Under the pieces are notes generated by a model, which saw nothing but the letters and a program-made list of their open reading frames with translations, made no database searches and was not told the DNA's origin. A stretch of 31,137 bases of DNA from an uncultured Bacilli bacterium (GTDB lineage Bacteria; Bacillota_I; Bacilli_A; RF39; UBA660): the NCBI GenBank assembly GCA_910578855.1, contig CAJTRV010000011.1, positions 1-31,137 of the forward strand, read 5' to 3'. Below are positions 5,257-13,343 of the stretch, piece by piece (positions within the stretch are counted from its first letter, which is position 1; each line of letters starts with the position of its first letter). The position numbers and the translations under genes are program-made.

Positions 5257-8181
5257 TTAAGCTTGAATAGTAATTGTTCGCTCTAGTGTTTCAGTAAAGT
5301 CTTCATAGCTTACCTCATAGGTAATGGTATAGGTATCCGCTTTTGTTGTATCGATTTGGGCTGAGATATCAGTAAGACTAGTAACTGTTGTACTGACTCC
5401 GCTACTTGAGGTAATGGTAATATTGAAATCGGCTTTGCTTGTAATATTGTTTCCATCTTCACTGACTGCAATTCCGTTTTCTGTATAGGTCTCACCAATT
5501 TTCAGGGTAACAGCACTACTACCAAGAAGGGAAGCTGTTATCTCTGATTTAACGTTTCCAAGATCGACGCTTACCTCTGTTCCAGAGCTTTGACAAGCTG
5601 TTAAAATAGAGTAAGATGCTTTAATTACATATGTACTAGGATCGCTGCTTCTAACAGTGAAACTAGCTTTATTATCAGTTACGAATTTAATAAATGATAA
5701 AGTACCATTGCTATTTTTGGCATAGATATTATAACCAAATGTTCCTACTTTTGAACGATTATAGTTATTAAGAGATGCGATAAAGCTATTCGCATATCCA
5801 GAATCACTAAATAACTGATTTACCCATGAAGTGTTTTGCGTAGCAGGTGTTAACTTATCCCAAGTAAGGGTAACAGTATTACCACTCAGTGAAGCTTTGG
5901 CATTTTTAACATTGTCTAGTGTATTAAAACGTGATGATACTTCAGTTGGCTCAGTTCCTTTTTTAAATAATTCGGTAATCTTTAGATCATTTGGGGTGTT
6001 AGCACTTGGTAATTTAGCTGGATAGGTATAATTTTCAATGGTAACTTCAGCAACACCACTTGGCTTACTAAAGGTACTACCTGGTTTAAAGACACCGTTA
6101 GCGGCCGCTAAGAACAATCGTCGATGTGCCCCTGTATTGGTTGTACTGACATAGTTTGGATTAATCTTATCATAACCATACCAAACACTAATTGCATAAT
6201 CTGGAGTATATCCAGCTACCCATAAGTCATTGACTGAGTTATTTGGGAAGTTATATTTTTTAATTATTTCTTCTGTAAAGTTTGAGGTACCAGTTTTGGC
6301 TGCAAATTTTGCGCCATTACTAGTGGTATTTGTATTTACTCCCCAAACAGCAGCATCATAGAGAATACTATTTAGCATATAGGCTGTTTCTTCACTTAGC
6401 ACTTTGTTACGCTTGGTATCAGGTTCGTATGTTTTCCCGTTCTCACGATATACAATTTTAGTGAAAGTATAAGGTTTTGTATAATATCCACCACTGGCAA
6501 GTGATGCATAGGCAGCTGATAATGATAATGGTGATTCTCCATTATATCCTCCTAAGGCATGGGCTTCATGTAGAATTCCATTTTCATATTCTGGTGATAA
6601 CCCGATGCTCTCAACGAAGTTTTTAATATCTTTTTTACTGTTGGCTTGGAATGCCTTTAACGCTGGAATATTTCGTGATTCTTTTAAGGAAGTTCGCATT
6701 GTCATGAATCCTTGGAATTTACGATCCCAGTTTTCAATTGATGAACCGGTTGTATAACCATGTGGCTCATCGGCAAATGGGGTATAAGTCGACCAACCTT
6801 TTTTCTCAATTCCCATTGCATAATCATATAATGGTTTGGCTGTAGAACCGATTTGGCGTTTGATCATAGTAGCAGTATTAAAGCTTCGCTCACCTGTACG
6901 ATTTCGTCCCGCTCCAATTGCTACTATAGCACCTGTTTTCGCATCGATTACGGAGATACCAGCATTGACTGCTTTGTTCTCCCACTCAAATGTTTTACCA
7001 TTCATAATATCATCGATGTGCTGTTGTTTGTCAGGATCCATTGTCGTATAGATTTCCATAGCAACATTATAAGGATTTTCCCCAGTTTTTTCTTCAACGT
7101 CTTCGATTACGGTATCTAAGAAGGCCTGATATTTATTAGCTTCACCTGCTGTTTTTTTCAATAATTTAGTAACAGTTAATTTCTTAGCAGCTTGATATTC
7201 TTTGTCATTGATATACCCGTGACGCTTCATGAGGTATAATACCGTTTGACGACGTTGTTCACTAAGATCAGGGTTGAGATAAGGGTCATATGAATTTGGT
7301 GCTTGGAACAAACCAGCAATGGTTGCTGCTTCAGCTAAATTGATATCTTTGACACTTTTTCCAAAGTATGTCTGACAAGCCTGCTCAACACCATAAGAAC
7401 CACTTCCCAGATATGGTTGATTGACATAGAACTCTAGGATTTCTTCCTTTGTATAATTCTTTTCGATTTGAAAGATGGACAAATAAATATCGGTAAATTT
7501 TCGTTTAATTCCTTCGAATCCACTCGCAGTTGTTGAAGTATAGTTGTTTTTTGATACTTGCATCGTTAAGGTGGAAGCTCCTCCAGAATCACGTCCTAGT
7601 AGCTGTCCAGCGCTCGCCTTTAAGAAACGAGGTAAGTCAAATCCATTGTGTTGGAAATAACGTGAATCCTCGGTTGCAACGATCGCATCGACAAGTACTT
7701 CTGGTAATTGATCATACGATACTTTTTCCCGTTTTTCGGTTCCTAATTTGGCATAGACTTTCCCGTTTTTATCATAGATGATGGAAGACTCCTGCCGGTA
7801 TAGATTATCAGGGTCAAATTTTGGAGCTGTTGCAACAATATATAACATAAAGATTGCAAAAACAACAATTCCAATAATCATCAAGATAAAGAAGATTAAA
7901 AGAATAATTTTCCACCAAGATTTTTTCTTTTTTCTTTTTTTAGTGGTTGCTTTTTCATTCTTTTTAGTTGCTGCCTTGGCGTTAGGAGCATGTTTTCCTT
8001 TGACCGGCTTTCGATTCAAATAACTCGGCAAAATTAATAAAAGATCGATGACGCCGACAATTAAGAATGCTTTAATAAAACCGATTGCCATGGTTCCAAC
8101 AATCAGTGCAATGAGACTGATAATGGCGATACAGATCTCGAATTGATATCTTCTAATAAATGTTTTTGTTTTCTTATTCAT
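5257..8181 (-). CDS. ponA: Class A penicillin-binding protein (PBP1) with C-terminal Ig-like domain
   Basis: Bifunctional peptidoglycan synthase. Two N-terminal hydrophobic segments (about 15-52), a Lys-rich cytoplasmic linker (57-90) and a third TM (90-117) precede the GT51 domain, with catalytic Glu171 in ATEDSRYFQHNGFD and GGASTLTMQ. The transpeptidase domain has STAK (Ser446), SRN (502-504) and KTG (629-631). The C-terminus holds a fibronectin-III-like region (about 730-860) and a bacterial Ig-like/DUF5011-like domain (about 865-974), both presumably outside the cell. At 974 aa it is long for a PBP1. The ATG at 8181 is chosen because GGAGG (complement of 8190-8194) lies 8 nt upstream; it overlaps recU by 8 nt, the classic recU-ponA operon. 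Confidence 0.95.
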   Translation of the reverse strand: MNKKTKTFIRRYQFEICIAIISLIALIVGTMAIGFIKAFLIVGVIDLLLILPSYLNRKPVKGKHAPNAKAATKKNEKATTKKRKKKKSWWKIILLIFFILMIIGIVVFAIFMLYIVATAPKFDPDNLYRQESSIIYDKNGKVYAKLGTEKREKVSYDQLPEVLVDAIVATEDSRYFQHNGFDLPRFLKASAGQLLGRDSGGASTLTMQVSKNNYTSTTASGFEGIKRKFTDIYLSIFQIEKNYTKEEILEFYVNQPYLGSGSYGVEQACQTYFGKSVKDINLAEAATIAGLFQAPNSYDPYLNPDLSEQRRQTVLYLMKRHGYINDKEYQAAKKLTVTKLLKKTAGEANKYQAFLDTVIEDVEEKTGENPYNVAMEIYTTMDPDKQQHIDDIMNGKTFEWENKAVNAGISVIDAKTGAIVAIGAGRNRTGERSFNTATMIKRQIGSTAKPLYDYAMGIEKKGWSTYTPFADEPHGYTTGSSIENWDRKFQGFMTMRTSLKESRNIPALKAFQANSKKDIKNFVESIGLSPEYENGILHEAHALGGYNGESPLSLSAAYASLASGGYYTKPYTFTKIVYRENGKTYEPDTKRNKVLSEETAYMLNSILYDAAVWGVNTNTTSNGAKFAAKTGTSNFTEEIIKKYNFPNNSVNDLWVAGYTPDYAISVWYGYDKINPNYVSTTNTGAHRRLFLAAANGVFKPGSTFSKPSGVAEVTIENYTYPAKLPSANTPNDLKITELFKKGTEPTEVSSRFNTLDNVKNAKASLSGNTVTLTWDKLTPATQNTSWVNQLFSDSGYANSFIASLNNYNRSKVGTFGYNIYAKNSNGTLSFIKFVTDNKASFTVRSSDPSTYVIKASYSILTACQSSGTEVSVDLGNVKSEITASLLGSSAVTLKIGETYTENGIAVSEDGNNITSKADFNITITSSSGVSTTVTSLTDISAQIDTTKADTYTITYEVSYEDFTETLERTITIQA

Positions 8182-8752
8182 ATGATTTTCCTCCAAAATA
8201 AATTAAATCTACAATCGCTAAGTAATCCAAGCGGGGATTAAACTTATCATAAATACGGTATCCATGTTCTTCAAAAAAAGTGAGTGGAATCGATGAACGC
8301 GTATGTTCATTTGTGAATGTTAACAATTTACTACTATCTAAGAAATATGTCAAATTGAGAGTTGAAAAACGAACAATGAGAAAACCAATTCCACCATGTT
8401 CGGTGATTTTTTTCAAATGATCAATTTGATGAACGTGGATATTGCTCAAAGGAAAAAAGCGCTTGTTACGTGTTTCCTTGGCTTCAAAGTCAATATATTT
8501 TCCCCGATAGATTCCATTATAGTCTGTTGTTGATGGGGTTTTGAAATATCCCTCTTTGATGACCGCATCCCTTCGCGATTTATAATCTACCTTGACAATT
8601 GTAACGGGAGTCGGTTTCTTATAGATAATGGCTCGGTTGGTGACTCGATAATATTCATTGGTTGCATTTAAATCATGTTCGAGTGACATTCCCCGGTTAC
8701 TATATTGAATTGGGGCTGTTGTTGTTTTTTTCATACCTGCTGGATAATTCAT
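8174..8752 (-). CDS. recU: Holliday junction resolvase RecU
   Basis: Structure-specific endonuclease that resolves Holliday junctions in recombination and chromosome segregation. The 192-aa product matches RecU through YSNRGMSLEHDLNATNEYY, AIIYKKPTPVTIVKVDY, and the nuclease core TTDYNGIYRGKYIDFEAKET with metal-binding Asp77 and Asp88, Glu90 and Lys92. The N-terminal tail is shorter than in B. subtilis. The SD AAGGTGA lies 7 nt before the ATG on the minus strand. Its end overlaps the PBP1 start, so the two are co-translated. A TATAAT-like -10 (TATAGTATAAT region, 8770-8780) lies upstream but no clear -35 is visible. Confidence 0.95.
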   Translation of the reverse strand: MNYPAGMKKTTTAPIQYSNRGMSLEHDLNATNEYYRVTNRAIIYKKPTPVTIVKVDYKSRRDAVIKEGYFKTPSTTDYNGIYRGKYIDFEAKETRNKRFFPLSNIHVHQIDHLKKITEHGGIGFLIVRFSTLNLTYFLDSSKLLTFTNEHTRSSIPLTFFEEHGYRIYDKFNPRLDYLAIVDLIYFGGKSYE

Positions 8753-8798
8753 ATATTCACCTTATTTAATTATACTATAAATGGTCATAATTTACCAT

Positions 8799-8824
8799 AT
8801 TATTTTACTGGTTAGTAAAATAAT
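8799..8824. repeat. 26-bp perfect palindrome in the recU/engB divergent intergenic region
   Basis: ATTATTTTACT (8799-8809), loop GGTT, and its exact complement AGTAAAATAAT (8814-8824). No T tract follows on either side. It lies between the recU and engB starts, upstream of both promoters, which fits an operator for a dimeric regulator. A second short dyad (ATGGT/ACCAT, 8781-8798) is next to it. Confidence 0.6.
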
Positions 8825-8848
8825 TTAATGGAAGAACAATCTGATTTT

Positions 8849-8878
8849 TTGACAAATAGGAAGGGCAAGTGTTATAAT
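8849..8878 (+). promoter_or_regulatory. SigA promoter of engB
   Basis: A perfect TTGACA (8849-8854), an 18-nt spacer and a perfect TATAAT (8873-8878). The start would fall near 8885, about 30 nt before the ATG. Confidence 0.85.
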
Positions 8879-8916
8879 ACTCTCACGAATGAACCAGATT
8901 GGAAAAGGGTGAAAAG

Positions 8917-9501
8917 ATGAGAATAAATAGTGTAGAGCTTGTAATTAGTGCGGTAAGACGAAGTCAATATCCTACCGATAACAAACCAGAATTTTTATTG
9001 GTTGGACGTTCTAATGTTGGGAAAAGTAGTTTTATCAATACGTTAATCAATCGTAAAAATTATGCGAGAACAAGTTCTAACCCAGGAAAAACGCAGACGA
9101 TTAATTTTTATCTTGTCAATGATAAATTTTATTTAGTGGATGCACCAGGTTATGGATTTGCTAATTTATCAAAGGTAAATAAGAAAAAATTTGGACTGAT
9201 GATGGAAGATTACTTGACCAACCGTCCCAATTTGAAACAGGTGTTTATGTTAATCGATTTTAGGCATAAACCAACCAGTGATGATTTGATGATGTATGAA
9301 TTTTTAAAGCATTATCAAATTCCTGTGACAATTGTTGCTACTAAGGTTGATAAAGTAGGAATTACCAATCATCAGCGTCACCGTAATGTAATATTAGATG
9401 AATTAGAATTGGTTGTTGGAAATGACTTTGTTATGTTTTCTAGTATTACTAAGACGGGAAAAGCTGAAATTCAAAATAAAATTGAAATTTTAAGTGAATA
9501 A
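8917..9501 (+). CDS. ysxC: Ribosome biogenesis GTPase EngB (YsxC/YihA)
   Basis: Essential GTPase for late assembly of the 50S subunit. All G motifs are present: G1 GRSNVGKSS at residues 30-38, G2 PGKTQTIN, G3 DAPGYGFA, G4 TKVDK, and a Ser-rich G5 (FSSITKTGK). The length of 194 aa is standard. The ATG at 8917 is used with AAAGGGTGA just upstream; the in-frame TTG at 8899 has no SD at the right distance. In B. subtilis this gene follows lonA; here it heads a transcript with an unknown gene and then der, so the ribosome GTPases EngB and Der are close neighbours. Confidence 0.96.
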   Translation: MRINSVELVISAVRRSQYPTDNKPEFLLVGRSNVGKSSFINTLINRKNYARTSSNPGKTQTINFYLVNDKFYLVDAPGYGFANLSKVNKKKFGLMMEDYLTNRPNLKQVFMLIDFRHKPTSDDLMMYEFLKHYQIPVTIVATKVDKVGITNHQRHRNVILDELELVVGNDFVMFSSITKTGKAEIQNKIEILSE

Positions 9502-9545
9502 GAGTCAGAAAAAATGAATCGACATACAATACCTTAGGTGAGGAT

Positions 9546-10037
9546 ATGAAGATTCATTTTTTTGATAAGGAAAATATGATGATTTATTTGAATAAACATT
9601 ATACAAAAACCATTGATTTAGATAGTCAAGATGAATTAGAAGATTATTTTAAACAATTATTTTTACGATTACATCAATATTATGATATTTCTTTACACGG
9701 ATATTATAATATCATATTATACTGTGATCGCTATTATGGAATGGTTATTCATTTAAGTAAAGAAGAGATCGATTATTATAATTATTTTGATAAAGAGATT
9801 GATATGCGAATTGTAATTGATAAAACCAACCAATTTCTTTATCAAATCGATGATTATTTTGCATTACCAACCGAGCTACAAAAAAAGGTAACAATTTACT
9901 ATTATCGGGACCACTTTTATGTCAAGGTTAAAAGGGAACTAACGGATATCGAGTTTGCAATCCTTTTAGAACAAGCTATTTTGCACTATCAGCAGAATGA
10001 TTCTATTATCAAAAATGGAATGGTAATTAAGGAATGA
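9546..10037 (+). CDS. Unrecognised Tyr-rich protein between engB and der
   Basis: Not recognised. It is a 163-aa soluble protein without a signal peptide or membrane segment, unusually rich in tyrosine (for example LRLHQYYDISLHGYYNIILY and KVTIYYYRDHFYVKVKREL). The pattern of alternating hydrophobic strands followed by a C-terminal helix (LTDIEFAILLEQAILHY) suggests a compact alpha/beta fold. AGGTGAGG just before the ATG gives a strong SD, and the coding pattern resembles its neighbours, so it is probably real. It sits 44 nt after engB and 86 nt before der, perhaps in the engB transcript. No function is proposed. Confidence 0.75.
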   Translation: MKIHFFDKENMMIYLNKHYTKTIDLDSQDELEDYFKQLFLRLHQYYDISLHGYYNIILYCDRYYGMVIHLSKEEIDYYNYFDKEIDMRIVIDKTNQFLYQIDDYFALPTELQKKVTIYYYRDHFYVKVKRELTDIEFAILLEQAILHYQQNDSIIKNGMVIKE

Positions 10038-10072
10038 TAAGATTTCTTTTTTTCTAACATAATTAAAATACT

Positions 10073-10100
10073 TTGTGATACAATAAAGATGTGATATAAT
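10073..10100 (+). promoter_or_regulatory. SigA promoter of der
   Basis: TTGTGA (10073-10078), a 16-nt spacer and TATAAT (10095-10100), 24 nt upstream of the der ATG. Confidence 0.7.
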
Positions 10101-10123
10101 ACGAGAGATTTGAGGTGGAAACA

Positions 10124-11440
10124 ATGAAAAAACCAGTTGTCGCATTAGTAGGACGTCCTAATGTTGGAAAATCGACGATTTTTAACCGTTTAGTAGGAAA
10201 GAAAGTATCTATTATCGAGGATACACCTGGAGTAACACGGGATCGGATTTATGGAACAGCTACATTTTATGATTATACATATCACGTCATTGATACCGGT
10301 GGTGTTGATTTAAGTGAAGATACATTTAATAATGAAATTAAAGTTCAGGTGGAATTAGCAATTGATGAGGCTGACAAGATATTATTTGTTGTTGATGGAA
10401 GTGAAGGGTTAACCAGCAATGACTATGTTGTTCGGGATATGTTGATTAAGACGGATAAACCAGTCATTGTCGTAATTAATAAAATGGATAACAAACATTT
10501 TAAAGAGCATATGTACGATTTTTATGAGCTTGGATTTGATACATATTTCAATGTATCTGGGGAACAAAATGATGGGATTTATGATTTACAGACAGAGATA
10601 ATTAAAGATTTTCAAACTATTATCGCTGATGAATATGAAGAAGGAATTGTAAAATTTTCGATTATTGGTCGCCCTAATGTTGGAAAGAGTAGCCTGGTAA
10701 ATGCGATTGTCGGGAGTGAACGTGTCATTGCTTCTGATGTTGCTGGTACGACGAGAGATGCGATTGATACAAGCTTTGTTTACCATGGGAATGACTATGT
10801 TGTAATCGATACCGCCGGTCTTCGTAAACGTGGAAAGATCTATGAGAATATTGAAAAGTACAGTTTGCTTCGAACGATGAAAGCAATTGATCGTAGTGAT
10901 GTTTGTCTAATTGTTATCAATGCCGAAGAGGGTATCATTGAACATGATAAACATATTGCTGGTTATGCCTTAGAAGCCGGTAAAGCTGTAATTCTTGTTG
11001 TCAATAAATGGGATGTAATTGAGGATAAAGATCGGGCCATGAAAAAGTGGAAAGAGGACATCAAAGCCCATTTCCAATTTATGACCTATGCCCCAGTAGT
11101 TTTTCTGTCAGCGACGACGAAAAAGCGCTTGCATACGTTGATGCCAGAGATTTTACGGGTCTATGAAAATAGTCGACGGGAAATTAAGACGAGCTTATTA
11201 AATAATGTGATCATGGATGCTTATACCTTAAATTTACCACCATCATATAAAGGAAAAAGACTTAAAATTTATTTTTCTAATCAGGTTAGTGCTCAACCAC
11301 CGACTTTTCAGATTCAGGTAAATTCCAAGGGCCTTATTCACTTTTCGTATGAACGGTACATTGAAAATAAGCTACGGGAAGCATTTGATTTTGAGGGAAC
11401 CCCAATTGTTTTACAGTTTAAAAACAAAGGAGAACAATAA
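10124..11440 (+). CDS. der: Ribosome-associated double GTPase Der (EngA)
   Basis: Essential GTPase with two tandem G domains that acts in 50S maturation. G domain 1 starts with GRPNVGKST at residues 10-18, with DTPGVTRD and DTGGVD as later motifs and NKMD as G4. G domain 2 starts with GRPNVGKSS near residue 181, with DVAGTTRDAIDT, DTAGLRKRGK and NKWD. A KH-like domain fills the last ~90 residues (SYKGKRLKIYF onward). The 438 aa match the family. The ATG at 10124 is used after GAGGTGG (10112-10118); the GTG at 10115 lies inside the SD. The downstream neighbours spoVIF and spoIVA recall the B. subtilis der-gpsA-yphE-yphF-spoIVA region. Confidence 0.97.
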   Translation: MKKPVVALVGRPNVGKSTIFNRLVGKKVSIIEDTPGVTRDRIYGTATFYDYTYHVIDTGGVDLSEDTFNNEIKVQVELAIDEADKILFVVDGSEGLTSNDYVVRDMLIKTDKPVIVVINKMDNKHFKEHMYDFYELGFDTYFNVSGEQNDGIYDLQTEIIKDFQTIIADEYEEGIVKFSIIGRPNVGKSSLVNAIVGSERVIASDVAGTTRDAIDTSFVYHGNDYVVIDTAGLRKRGKIYENIEKYSLLRTMKAIDRSDVCLIVINAEEGIIEHDKHIAGYALEAGKAVILVVNKWDVIEDKDRAMKKWKEDIKAHFQFMTYAPVVFLSATTKKRLHTLMPEILRVYENSRREIKTSLLNNVIMDAYTLNLPPSYKGKRLKIYFSNQVSAQPPTFQIQVNSKGLIHFSYERYIENKLREAFDFEGTPIVLQFKNKGEQ

Positions 11441-11445
11441 AAAGT

Positions 11446-11474
11446 AAGGAACTCATTTTAACACAATGATCCTT
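11446..11474 (+). terminator. Weak hairpin after der
   Basis: AAGGA/TCCTT and TCATT/AATGA pair as one stem with a 2-nt bulge. Only TTTCT follows, so termination would be partial at best. Confidence 0.35.
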
Positions 11475-11478
11475 TCTA

Positions 11479-11486
11479 CATATAAT
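11479..11486 (+). promoter_or_regulatory. Candidate mother-cell sigma -10 before spoVIF
   Basis: CATATAAT lies 20 nt upstream of the spoVIF ATG and 5 nt before its AGGAGGG SD, the same arrangement as at yabG and yabP. No convincing -35 is seen at the expected distance. Confidence 0.3.
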
Positions 11487-11506
11487 AAAGTAGGAGGGAT
11501 TTTTTA

Positions 11507-11752
11507 ATGTTTAATTTTTCAGATAGTTTTTTTAACAAGGTGGAAAAGAAAACCAATGTTGGAAAAGATACCATTCTTGATTTGGCGAGAAAATTACAAC
11601 AAAATGATTTAAAAAATGAAGGAACACTTCGTGAAGTGATACAAGAAATTGGGGCCATGACTGGAAAAACGGTTAGTAAGGACAAAGAAGATAAAATTAT
11701 TAGTGCAGTTGTAAATGATAAAATTCCAAAAGACTTAGATAAAATGATTTAG
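11507..11752 (+). CDS. spoVIF: Stage VI sporulation protein F (SpoVIF family)
   Basis: Small sporulation protein; in Bacillus SpoVIF is required for correct coat assembly and spore resistance in the late mother cell. The 81-aa product follows the family pattern: FFNKVEKKTNVGKDTILDLA, a short helix LQQNDLKNEGTLREVIQEI, then GKTVSKDKEDKIISAVVND ending in KIPKDLDKMI. There is no membrane segment. The SD is AGGAGGG (11492-11498), 8 nt before the ATG. The identification is from remembered family consensus rather than a search; context next to spoIVA supports a sporulation role. Confidence 0.82.
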   Translation: MFNFSDSFFNKVEKKTNVGKDTILDLARKLQQNDLKNEGTLREVIQEIGAMTGKTVSKDKEDKIISAVVNDKIPKDLDKMI

Positions 11753-11830
11753 TCATGTTGTTAATAAATACGATATTCTAATTTAAAGGTGTAAAGTTAC
11801 GTAGCAAGTGGACTTTCCACCATTGATTGG

Positions 11831-11859
11831 TTGAAGGAAAGTGAAATATTTGTTACAAT
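11831..11859 (+). promoter_or_regulatory. SigA promoter of the 200-aa unknown gene
   Basis: TTGAAG (11831-11836), a 17-nt spacer and TACAAT (11854-11859). An inverted repeat (ACTTTCC at 11812-11818, GGAAAGT at 11836-11842) spans the -35 and may be an operator. The alternative TTG start at 11831 falls within the -35, so it is not used. Confidence 0.6.
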
Positions 11860-11875
11860 GATAATAGGTGATCAT

Positions 11876-12478
11876 ATGGCAACAGAATTACAAACCCATC
11901 TAAAAGAATATATTGCATTTAAACATAGCATTCCTGTTGCTTCGAGCCAGATGCTACGAATTATGGCCAAAGTAGAGATCGAAATGATGGCCAAAGATAT
12001 TATCGCGATTCTTGAGAAAAAATATCACGTTGCAGTCATTCCTGAACGCGAGACGTTTCAACAACTTTTTGAGAGTATTTTTGAAAATTCGATTATTCGT
12101 AGCGATAGTCAATTGCGTCATTTTTTAACGACGATTGATCATGATTATGAAGCGATGAATCACCAAGAAGTAATGGCGACGATCGATCAGGAGCTCTCTG
12201 ATTTAACGACAATGATTCGTGAGATTTATAATACTGAATTAACGAGTTGTTATGCTGATTTTCCAAGACGTTGTACAGAGGAAATTACCAAAGAGCTACG
12301 AATACGGAATCAGACTGAGGCGTTTGAAGAGATTAGTGTAAAATTAAAGATGCATCTAAAAAAAGAATTATCAAAAGTACTACAAAAATTTTTGGATGGG
12401 GCTTATAAGACCATTCATACCCAAATTTTGATGAATATGAAAGCTCAAATCGCCGATGTTAAACAGTATCTAAAATAG
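11876..12478 (+). CDS. Unrecognised helical cytoplasmic protein
   Basis: Not recognised. The 200-aa product has no signal peptide or TM and looks almost wholly alpha-helical, with long amphipathic segments such as QMLRIMAKVEIEMMAKDIIA near the N-terminus and EISVKLKMHLKKELSKVLQ near the C-terminus. A central Cys pair lies around LTSCYADFPRRCTEE. The ATG at 11876 follows AGGTGAT and an upstream SigA-type promoter, and a strong terminator follows the stop, so it is a monocistronic unit. It lies between spoVIF and spoIVA but its vegetative-type promoter gives no hint of sporulation control. No function is proposed. Confidence 0.78.
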   Translation: MATELQTHLKEYIAFKHSIPVASSQMLRIMAKVEIEMMAKDIIAILEKKYHVAVIPERETFQQLFESIFENSIIRSDSQLRHFLTTIDHDYEAMNHQEVMATIDQELSDLTTMIREIYNTELTSCYADFPRRCTEEITKELRIRNQTEAFEEISVKLKMHLKKELSKVLQKFLDGAYKTIHTQILMNMKAQIADVKQYLK

Positions 12479-12500
12479 TTCATGGGGACTATTTTTTTTT
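12472..12500 (+). terminator. Strong terminator after the 200-aa gene
   Basis: AAAATAGTTC and GGACTATTTT arms (10 bp with one G-T pair) around an ATGG loop, followed by a T run of about nine. The stem overlaps the stop codon. Confidence 0.9.
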
Positions 12501-12698
12501 GTTATTTTGTGATAAATTATAATAAGAGGAGAGGTGCATACGAAATAGAATTTTGCTTGGTCAAGTTGATATCAGGGATAGATTATTTAGCAATATCTTT
12601 CATATTAATGAATGCAAACAATTGCATGAAAACGTATTTTTAGTGATATGATACAGAATATCAAATTATTTATTTTACAAAGAAAGAGGCGAAAACAT
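12501..12698. other. 198-nt intergenic region without a clear gene
   Basis: It contains a TATAAT (near 12517-12522) with no good -35, a strong SD-like run GAGGAGAGG (12526-12534) with no ATG, GTG or TTG reading frame of note behind it, and a 6-bp inverted repeat (ATGCAA/TTGCAT near 12612-12627). An open frame from ATA 12538 to TGA 12651 (37 codons) follows the SD. It may be a degraded gene start or the leader of the downstream gene. Confidence 0.4.
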
Positions 12699-13343
12699 AT
12701 GGGTGTAAACATTCGAAAAGGTTTGGCAATTATTTTAATTATGATGCTAAGTTATTTAGTGATTGCCAATCTATTACACATGATAGCATTAAGACAAACA
12801 CAGACAATTTCTCTAGCAAGCGATAGTAGTATTGTAAGAGTTGCTCGTCGTGATTTTGAGGCATTAACTGATCATCTGGCAACGTTAAAAACGATGGAGC
12901 GTACCAATCATATTCCGGCTTTGGAATTTCAAAAGATTATTACAACGTTAGAGGAAGCCCACCATCAATTTAAGCAAATGGATCTTATGAATTGGAATTT
13001 TTCGAAGCAATATCGTGACATTGATCTGATGAAATTAATCGAACAGTCGGGAAACATTCACTCGCTTGGACTAATCAGTGCTTATGATACTATAATCAAA
13101 TATGATCCTGGATGTGGGTTCGATCGCGATCAGGTTATAGCTGATTATACAACAATCATTTTTACTCTCGGTATCTTACAAAATAGTGTCATTGACAATT
13201 ATCAGTATCGGGGAATGCCTCATAATTTTATGACTGCAGTTGGGGCTGATATAGTAGCACTTTATGGTAATACAAGTGATAAGCTTAAACTATTTAATGA
13301 TGTAGCAACTTATTTAATAAAGGATGGTGGGGCAAATGCATAA
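12699..13343 (+). CDS. Unrecognised membrane-anchored protein
   Basis: Not recognised. The 214-aa product has a short basic N-terminus, one TM (about residues 10-27, LAIILIMMLSYLVIANLLHM) and a soluble domain of ~180 residues that should lie outside the membrane. That domain is helical, with RDFEALTDHLATLKTMER and HHQFKQMDLMNW segments and a single Cys in DPGCGFDRDQ. The ATG at 12699 is chosen because GAGGCGA lies just upstream; the ATG at 12648 has no SD. The last 8 nt overlap the next gene, so the two probably form a membrane unit. Its place just before spoIVA is compatible with a sporulation or envelope role, which is inference only. Confidence 0.75.
   Translation: MGVNIRKGLAIILIMMLSYLVIANLLHMIALRQTQTISLASDSSIVRVARRDFEALTDHLATLKTMERTNHIPALEFQKIITTLEEAHHQFKQMDLMNWNFSKQYRDIDLMKLIEQSGNIHSLGLISAYDTIIKYDPGCGFDRDQVIADYTTIIFTLGILQNSVIDNYQYRGMPHNFMTAVGADIVALYGNTSDKLKLFNDVATYLIKDGGANA

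Noticed and set aside
7530..8023. Plus-strand ORFs inside ponA (7530-7781, 7778-8023)
   Set aside because: They are antisense shadows of a well-conserved PBP gene and lack SD sequences.
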